A stretch of 64,000 nucleotides of DNA, taken from positions 1-64,000 of the forward strand of contig JAZQNN010000009.1 of assembly GCA_045627365.1 (NCBI GenBank), given 5' to 3'. A model generated the notes under the pieces. That model had not been told where the DNA came from. It saw only the letters and a list, made by a program, of their open reading frames with translations, and did not search any database. Origin of the DNA: RGIG5612 sp045627365. Its GTDB lineage: Bacteria; Bacillota; Clostridia; Lachnospirales; Lachnospiraceae. This document shows positions 59,054 to 64,000 of this stretch, one piece after another (the stretch's first letter is position 1; every line of letters begins with the position of its first letter). Made by a program: the position numbers and the translations under genes.

Positions 59054-60135
59054 TACGCATTCTCCTTCTCGAATTTCTCCATAAATGCAACAAGGGCTTC
59101 AACGCCTGCGTAAGGCATTGCGTTGTAGATAGAAGCTCTCATTCCGCCTACTGTTCTGTGGCCCTTCAGCTGAACAAGGCCTGCAGCTGTGGACTCTTTT
59201 ACAAATTTAGCATCAAGCTCTTCTGAGCCTGTAACGAACGGAACATTCATGATCGAACGGTCCTCAGGAACAACGGTTCCCTTGAACAGTTTGCTTGAAT
59301 CAAGATATTCATAAAGGAATTTAGCCTTCTTGATGTTTCTCTCCTGCATAGCCTCAAGGCCGCCCATTGACTTGAGCCACTTAAATACCTTACCGCAGAT
59401 GTAGATGCCGTATGCGTTCGGGGTATTGTAAAGAGAATCATTATCAGCATGAGTTTTGTATTTGAGCATAGTCGGTGTGCCTGCAAGAACGTTCTCTGTG
59501 ATGAGGTCTTTTCTGACAATGACTACAACCAGACCTGCCGGTCCGATGTTCTTCTGTGCGCCTGCAAAGATAAGGCCGTACTTGGTAACGTCACATGGCT
59601 CCGAAAGGAACATAGAGCTCTGGTCAGCTACAAGGAGCTTGCCCTTTGTATTCGGAAGTGTCCGGAACTTGGTTCCGTAAATCGTATTGTTCTCGCAGAT
59701 ATAAACGTAATCGGCGTTATCATGGATCGGAAGATCTGAACAATCCGGAATGTATGAGAAGGTCTTGTCTTCACTGGTTGCGATCTTGTACGCGTCGCCG
59801 TAGATCTTGCCTTCAGAAAATGCCTTTTTAGCCCACTGTCCGGTAACGATATAATCAGCTACCTTATTCTTCATCAGGTTCATAGGAACTGCTGCAAACT
59901 GCTGTGAAGCGCCGCCCTGAACGAAGAGCACTTCGTACTCTTCAGGAATGTTCAGAAGGTCGATCAGATCCTGCTTGGCATCTGCGATGATCTTGGCAAA
60001 CTCTTTGCTTCTGTGGGACATTTCCATAACGCCCAATCCGGCTCCCCTGTAATCGAGCATTTCATCTGCTGCTTCCTTCAAAACTTCCTCCGGCAGTGTG
60101 GCCGGTCCTGCTGCGAAATTGTATACTCTGCTCAT
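59053..60135 (-). CDS. serC: Phosphoserine aminotransferase
   Basis: 360 residues from the ATG at 60135, with AAGGAG nine or ten bases upstream; a TTG seven codons earlier would overlap that ribosome site. Landmarks: YNFAAGPATLPEEVL, EMSHRSKEF, FVQGGASQQFAAVPMNL, the PLP lysine in FAGAQKNIGPAG and GGMRASIYNAMP at the end. It transaminates 3-phosphohydroxypyruvate to phosphoserine. First gene of serC-serA-DUF1015, with a promoter about 95 nt upstream. Confidence 0.96.
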   Translation of the reverse strand: MSRVYNFAAGPATLPEEVLKEAADEMLDYRGAGLGVMEMSHRSKEFAKIIADAKQDLIDLLNIPEEYEVLFVQGGASQQFAAVPMNLMKNKVADYIVTGQWAKKAFSEGKIYGDAYKIATSEDKTFSYIPDCSDLPIHDNADYVYICENNTIYGTKFRTLPNTKGKLLVADQSSMFLSEPCDVTKYGLIFAGAQKNIGPAGLVVVIVRKDLITENVLAGTPTMLKYKTHADNDSLYNTPNAYGIYICGKVFKWLKSMGGLEAMQERNIKKAKFLYEYLDSSKLFKGTVVPEDRSIMNVPFVTGSEELDAKFVKESTAAGLVQLKGHRTVGGMRASIYNAMPYAGVEALVAFMEKFEKENA

Positions 60136-60231
60136 TTTCCTTTTCTCCTTATTCAAACAACGAATCTGTTGTTTTATTCTTTATTTTGCCTGCTTTAGTG
60201 AATTAAACCGCTAAATCAAGTTATTTCAGTG

Positions 60232-60260
60232 ATTGTAAACCCGCTATATAGTTTTTTCAA
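60232..60260 (-). promoter_or_regulatory. SigA promoter of serC
   Basis: Minus strand TTGAAA (60260-60255), 17-nt spacer, TACAAT (60237-60232). The leader is about 90 nt long. Confidence 0.85.
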
Positions 60261-60282
60261 TGCTAAGAATGACCTTACTTTA

Positions 60283-60294
60283 TTAACGCGTTAA
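60283..60294. promoter_or_regulatory. TTAACGCGTTAA palindrome upstream of the serC promoter
   Basis: A perfect 12-bp palindrome, 22 bases upstream of the -35 (60255-60260). It could bind a dimeric regulator of serine synthesis. It is also close to the yajC terminator, so no other use is obvious. Confidence 0.45.
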
Positions 60295-60315
60295 AACGTT
60301 TTTTGTTAATTATAT

Positions 60316-60343
60316 ACAAAAAGGGGAGCCATCCGGCTCCCCT
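60316..60343 (-). terminator. Intrinsic terminator after yajC
   Basis: AGGGGAGCC and GGCTCCCCT pair across ATCC (60322-60343). TTTTTGTATAT follows on the minus strand. Confidence 0.92.
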
Positions 60344-60370
60344 CGTAGATTGCACTTGAATGTACCTGAA

Positions 60371-60925
60371 TTAATCTTCAGTCTTCGGTGCCTCTGCTTC
60401 AGCCGGTGCTGCGCTTTCAGCCTCTGATGATGAAGATGAACATGATGATGAGATTTCTGCCTTAGCAGCTGCTGCTTCGGCCTGTGCCTGAGCTTCTTCA
60501 GCCTCGGCCTTCTTTCTTCCGAAGAACTTCTTCTTCGGCTCTTCAGCCGGTGCTGCCTGAGGTGCTGCATATGCTGCATTGGCTTTCTCAACCTGTGATA
60601 TAGCCTGCTTGCTCATTGGGATACGGCAGTTCTTGTTGTTGCCGAACTCAACGATTACTGTATCACCATTAATAGCTACGATTGTTCCATAGAATCCGCT
60701 GGTAGTCAGAACGCTGTCGCCCGGCTCCATTGCATTCATTGTATCCTGTTGCTGCTGTCTCTGCTTCTTCTGCGGACGGATCATCAGGAAGTAAATAATT
60801 GCTGCGAATATAACAAGGTATATTACGATGATCCACCAGTTGCCGCCCTGCTGTGTTCCGTCAGCTGCAGCGGTAGCTGTGGTTGCCGGTGCTCCAAAGC
60901 AAAGTACGTAGTTAATAAAATCCAT
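60371..60925 (-). CDS. yajC: Preprotein translocase subunit YajC
   Basis: 184 residues from the ATG at 60925 (CAGGAGGATTGAAA upstream). One membrane helix (about 30-48, IIVIYLVIFAAIIYFLMI) is followed by RPQKKQRQQQQDTMNAMEPGDSVLTTSGFYGTIVAI, the YajC signature, and a further ~90 residues of Ala/Glu/Ser-rich tail beyond the usual ~90-100-residue protein. YajC associates with SecDF. The gene follows tgt, the widespread tgt-yajC order. The tail has a serine run (SSSCSSSSS). Confidence 0.93.
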   Translation of the reverse strand: MDFINYVLCFGAPATTATAAADGTQQGGNWWIIVIYLVIFAAIIYFLMIRPQKKQRQQQQDTMNAMEPGDSVLTTSGFYGTIVAINGDTVIVEFGNNKNCRIPMSKQAISQVEKANAAYAAPQAAPAEEPKKKFFGRKKAEAEEAQAQAEAAAAKAEISSSCSSSSSEAESAAPAEAEAPKTED

Positions 60926-61011
60926 TTTCAATCCTCCTGGATAAGTACTGTATGGTAGTATCTCACAAAAGCCCCATACTATCAAGCACATATTTCAATA
61001 ATTATCGGAAT

Positions 61012-62151
61012 TTATAAGCCTAATTCTTCAAATCCGTCCAGCATTTCCTTCTTGTATGCCGCAAAACGTCCCTCAAGGATCGCGTTCCTCGCATCCGCTG
61101 CCAGCTTGTTGTAAAAATGCAGGTTGTGCATTACGCAAAGTCTGAGTCCCAGCATCTCTTTGGCTTTCAGCAAATGCCTTATGTACGCCCTTGAATAATG
61201 CCTGCATGCCGGGCAGTCGCAGCCTTCTTCTATAGGCCTCTCGTCCAGCTCGTACCGGGCATTGAAAAGGTTCAGTTTTCCGCTCTTTGTATACACATGA
61301 CCGTGGCGGCCGTTTCTTGAAGGATATACACAATCGAAGAAGTCAACGCCTCTTTCTATGCCCTCTAAGATATTGGCCGGTGTTCCGACGCCCATAAGGT
61401 ATGTCGGCTTGTTTTGAGGCAAATGCGGCACCGTAGCGTCAAGTATCGCATACATCTGCTCGTGGCTTTCGCCGACTGCCAGACCGCCTACCGCGTAACC
61501 TGCCATGTCAAGGCTTGAGATATAATCGGCGTTTCGTACTCTGATGTCCTCGAAGCACGCGCCCTGGTTGATCCCGAAAAGGAGCTGGTTCTTATTTATC
61601 GTGTCTTCAAGACTGTTCAGACGATTCATCTCATCGATACTTCTGATGAGCCATCTTTCGGTCCGTTCTACGCTCTTTTCAACGTATTTGCGCTCGGCGA
61701 CGCTGGAAGGGCATTCATCGAACGCCATGGCGATCGTGCTCGCCAGATGTGACTGTATCTGCATACTCTCTTCCGGGCCCATAAATATCTTGTGTCCGTC
61801 GATATGAGAGTTGAAAGTCACGCCTTCTTCCTTTATCTTGCGAAGAGTCGCCAAAGAGAACACCTGAAATCCGCCGCAGTCGGTAAGTGTCGGTCTGTCC
61901 CAGTTCGTGAACTTTTGAAGACCGCCGAGTTTCTTGATGATCTCATCGCCCGTACGCACGTGCAGATGGTATGTATTGCAAAGCATCACCTGCGTGCCGA
62001 GTTCCTTGAGGTCAGCCGTGGAAACAGCACCTTTGATCGCAGCAACAGTCGCAACATTCATGAATACCGGTGTCTGGACCTTGCCGTGGACCGTCTCGAA
62101 TGTAGCCGCCTTGGCTTTGCCGTCTATGTTGTCGATGGTATATGTCGCCAT
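61012..62151 (-). CDS. tgt: Queuine tRNA-ribosyltransferase
   Basis: 379 residues. It has a catalytic Asp region TLTDCGGFQVFSLA, LVGINQGACFEDIR-like (LFGINQGACFE), GYAVGGLAVGE, YLMGVGTPANILEGIERGVDFFDCVYPSRNGRHG and zinc ligands in CDCPACRHYSRAYIRHLLKAKEMLGLRLCVMHN. It exchanges guanine 34 for preQ1 in tRNAs with GUN anticodons. It is co-transcribed with yajC downstream and with a ceramidase-like gene upstream (one-base gap). Confidence 0.97.
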   Translation of the reverse strand: MATYTIDNIDGKAKAATFETVHGKVQTPVFMNVATVAAIKGAVSTADLKELGTQVMLCNTYHLHVRTGDEIIKKLGGLQKFTNWDRPTLTDCGGFQVFSLATLRKIKEEGVTFNSHIDGHKIFMGPEESMQIQSHLASTIAMAFDECPSSVAERKYVEKSVERTERWLIRSIDEMNRLNSLEDTINKNQLLFGINQGACFEDIRVRNADYISSLDMAGYAVGGLAVGESHEQMYAILDATVPHLPQNKPTYLMGVGTPANILEGIERGVDFFDCVYPSRNGRHGHVYTKSGKLNLFNARYELDERPIEEGCDCPACRHYSRAYIRHLLKAKEMLGLRLCVMHNLHFYNKLAADARNAILEGRFAAYKKEMLDGFEELGL

Positions 62152-63456
62152 TTATTTCTCCTGAAGTCTGTTCAGTGTATCTTTAAGTGCATCTGAGATA
62201 TAACCGATCTTGCATGAGCCCTTGCCGCCCGGAACCATTCCGGCCTTTATGGTCGTCTCAGCAAGCATTTTGAGTGTCTCATCGTCCTTGATATATCCGC
62301 CGTCACAGATGATGCTCGCGTCGTGATTGAGCACGATCGTTGTTCCTGCCTTTGAGCATTCCTTAAGCTCTGCGCCGAGCGAATTGTACAGCTCTCCGCC
62401 GATACCGATCAGCGCCAGGTCGCCGATCCTTACGTAGTGCATCCTGATATCATAGGTTTCCTCTGAGTCCGTCTTAGGTGCTCTTGCCCAGTCGATACCG
62501 GTCTGAATTTCCGCGCTGCCTGTAGTGCATGCCAGAGTCCTTATAACTTCCTTGATATCTGCAAAATGCCTTGCCGCCAGCGCCAGCATGATCCTGTCTG
62601 CTACGCTGCCGTCCGCGATGTCGTATTTGCAGGCCTTACCGGTTTCGGGGTCAGGATAAAAGACTTCATTGCCTACGAGTGGATTGATGTTGCCTGCCGC
62701 ACCGCTGGTCCAGAGTGCGACCGCACCCGGATACTTAGCCTCGATGTATGTGGAAACATTGCCCGCAATGTCGCCGCTGATGCCCATCCTGCCCTGCTCG
62801 TCGAACTTGTTTAAGAACATCGTACAGCAATGAACAGGATAATTGACCAGAAATGCGATAGGCTGGCCTTCAAGGGTTTCTGCCTTCAGCACAAACAGAG
62901 TCGGGTCGACCGGCTTCTTGGATGCGCCCTGAGTCAGGAACGGCGTTACATTGCCGTCCTCATCCTCGTAGTAATATGTGGCATTACGCATCACGTTGAT
63001 GTAGCTTGTGCCTTCTGCCCAGCCGATACGTGCCGGCTTAAGGTCAGCCAGCGCACGGCCTACAGCGCCGGTCAGCTGCTCAAGGACAAATGCCTCATAT
63101 GCAGCCATCGCTGACTTCTGTGCGTCCGTGTACTCGCATTTTCTCTCACTTGGTCTGAATGTTGTAAGCGGAGCTGAATGCGTATGTGTTCCGACGTAAA
63201 TGATATTCTCCTCAGGGATGTCAAACTTTGCTGACAGGATGGCCAGCCATTCCTTTGGATTCGGTGATTTGTCCAGATCAAATGAAATGATCAGGACTTT
63301 GCTCTCGCCGTTATCGATCGCCAGCACGCGGAGCGCCAGTGTGTCCCAGATGCCGCCGTATGGTATTCCCATCAGCGCGTAAAGGTCCGGCACAAGTTTC
63401 TCGTCAGGCGTGATATCAGCCTTCGCTGCCGCGCATTTCAACACATTCTTATTCAT
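62152..63456 (-). CDS. Neutral/alkaline ceramidase-like protein
   Basis: 434 residues, no signal peptide. The N-terminal domain of the neutral ceramidase superfamily is suggested by AAAKADITPDEKLVPDLYALMGIPYGGIWDTLALRVLAID, YVGTHTHSAPLTT, YPVHCCTMFL and TSGAAGNINPLVGN. THTHSAP and the late H of the VHC segment are zinc-ligand candidates. In bacteria these proteins are mostly uncharacterised amidases. Absence of a signal suggests a cytoplasmic substrate, so lipid ceramide is unlikely. It runs directly into tgt. Confidence 0.8.
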   Translation of the reverse strand: MNKNVLKCAAAKADITPDEKLVPDLYALMGIPYGGIWDTLALRVLAIDNGESKVLIISFDLDKSPNPKEWLAILSAKFDIPEENIIYVGTHTHSAPLTTFRPSERKCEYTDAQKSAMAAYEAFVLEQLTGAVGRALADLKPARIGWAEGTSYINVMRNATYYYEDEDGNVTPFLTQGASKKPVDPTLFVLKAETLEGQPIAFLVNYPVHCCTMFLNKFDEQGRMGISGDIAGNVSTYIEAKYPGAVALWTSGAAGNINPLVGNEVFYPDPETGKACKYDIADGSVADRIMLALAARHFADIKEVIRTLACTTGSAEIQTGIDWARAPKTDSEETYDIRMHYVRIGDLALIGIGGELYNSLGAELKECSKAGTTIVLNHDASIICDGGYIKDDETLKMLAETTIKAGMVPGGKGSCKIGYISDALKDTLNRLQEK

Positions 63457-63475
63457 TCAGCATTCCCCTCTATGA

Positions 63476-64000
63476 TTATTCCTCTACAGGAATCGTGTCT
63501 ATGTAAAGTTCTTCAAGCTGCTTAGCATCTACCGTTGAAGGTGCGCCTGTCATCAGGCAGGATGCGTCCTTGACCTTCGGGAATGCGATAACGTCACGGA
63601 TGGACTCGCAGCCGAGCATCAGCATTACAACTCTGTCAAGACCGTATGCAAGTCCTGCATGAGGCGGAACACCGTATTTGAATGCGTCAAGCAGGAAACC
63701 GAAGCGCTCATATGCCTCTTCCTTGGTAAAGCCGAGTGCCGCAAACATCTTCTCCTGGATCTCAGGATTGTAGATCCTTTCTGATCCGCCGCCAAGCTCA
63801 ACACCGTTAAGAACGATATCGTATGCCTTAGCACGTGCCTGCCATGGCTCATCGTCAAGGAATCTGACGTCTTCATCCATAGGCATTGTGAACGGATGGT
63901 GCATTGCTACCCAACGTTCCTGCTCGTCAGAGTACTCGAAAAGCGGGAACTCTACGACCCAGAGGAAGTTGAATTTGCTGTGATCGATAAGGCCCATTTC
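63476..64000 (-). CDS. aspS: Aspartyl-tRNA synthetase, C-terminal part (gene continues beyond the window)
   Basis: 175 residues to the window edge in frame; the start lies outside. Class II synthetase segments: FLWVVEFPLFEYSDEQERWVAMHHPFTMP (motif 2 neighbourhood), YDIVLNGVELGGGSERIYNPEIQ, and motif 3 GLAYGLDRVVMLMLGCESIRDVIAFPK. Bacterial-type AspRS has a GAD insertion, expected in the missing part. It charges tRNA-Asp. It lies 19 nt before the ceramidase-like gene. Confidence 0.96.
   Translation of the reverse strand, partial: EMGLIDHSKFNFLWVVEFPLFEYSDEQERWVAMHHPFTMPMDEDVRFLDDEPWQARAKAYDIVLNGVELGGGSERIYNPEIQEKMFAALGFTKEEAYERFGFLLDAFKYGVPPHAGLAYGLDRVVMLMLGCESIRDVIAFPKVKDASCLMTGAPSTVDAKQLEELYIDTIPVEE

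Overview
The window is a gene-dense stretch of a Gram-positive Clostridia chromosome, most likely a Lachnospiraceae relative. The evidence is Firmicutes-type gene order (hrcA-grpE-dnaK-dnaJ-prmA-rsmE; ylxM-ffh-rpsP-khpA-rimM-trmD; ireB-ruvX-DUF1292-[rnj]-mltG-like-trmR-trhP2), strong Shine-Dalgarno sites, SigA-type promoters with 17-bp spacers, a perfect CIRCE operator, many lipoproteins with LxxC lipoboxes, and moderate GC. Species assignment is inference.

Layout. 1-482: the end of an alpha/beta hydrolase gene and a divergent-facing tRNA-Val/tRNA-Met unit with its own promoter and terminator. 624-7571 (minus): a cupin protein, an envelope operon (two lipoproteins, one with a transglutaminase-like domain, a membrane-anchored SGNH-like protein, a CPBP protease, a small membrane protein), then the tRNA wobble-uridine genes trhP2 and trmR. 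7579-15742 (minus): a MltG-like protein without catalytic domain, RNase J, DUF1292, ruvX, ireB, then mtaB, thiI, cysteine desulfurase and rsmE. 15872-22549 (minus): a lipoprotein, prmA and the HrcA-controlled dnaJ/dnaK/grpE/hrcA operon. 22766-27214 (minus): a membrane protein and the trmD/rimM/khpA/rpsP/ffh/ylxM operon. 27273-29982 (plus): a small island of D-lyxose isomerase-like, URO-D/MtaA-like and E2-acyltransferase-like genes. 30081-38573 (minus): a complete oligopeptide ABC transporter (oppABCDF), a membrane protein, a LysR regulator and an alpha/beta hydrolase. 38704-49434 (plus): a six-gene island. 49456-56125: phosphoribosyltransferase, Mrp ATPase, htpG with its own CIRCE, tRNA-Thr, DUF5721-like, hipBA and a PD-(D/E)XK-like protein. 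56632-64000 (minus): DUF1015-serA-serC, yajC, tgt, a ceramidase-like protein and the 3' part of aspS.

The most unusual region is the plus-strand island at 38815-49387. Three tandem paralogous membrane-anchored putative glycoside hydrolases (SH3b plus DUF4015-type domain) are followed, without a visible terminator, by a TIR-transmembrane-leucine-rich-repeat protein, a SLOG-like domain protein with four membrane helices, and an HD phosphohydrolase with a RyR-like C-terminal domain. TIR plus SLOG is the pairing used in Thoeris-type nucleotide signalling, but no SIR2 effector is present. The TIR protein has a Toll-like set of parts in reversed order (cytoplasmic TIR first, extracellular LRR last). 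I infer a possible undescribed surface-sensing or defence signalling system; function is untested.

Other points of interest are a 38-bp-periodic operator array at hipBA, a CIRCE operator upstream of the htpG promoter, candidate leaderless starts for ylxM and ireB, an E2-like protein without its catalytic histidine, and an SGNH protein with cysteine at the nucleophile position.
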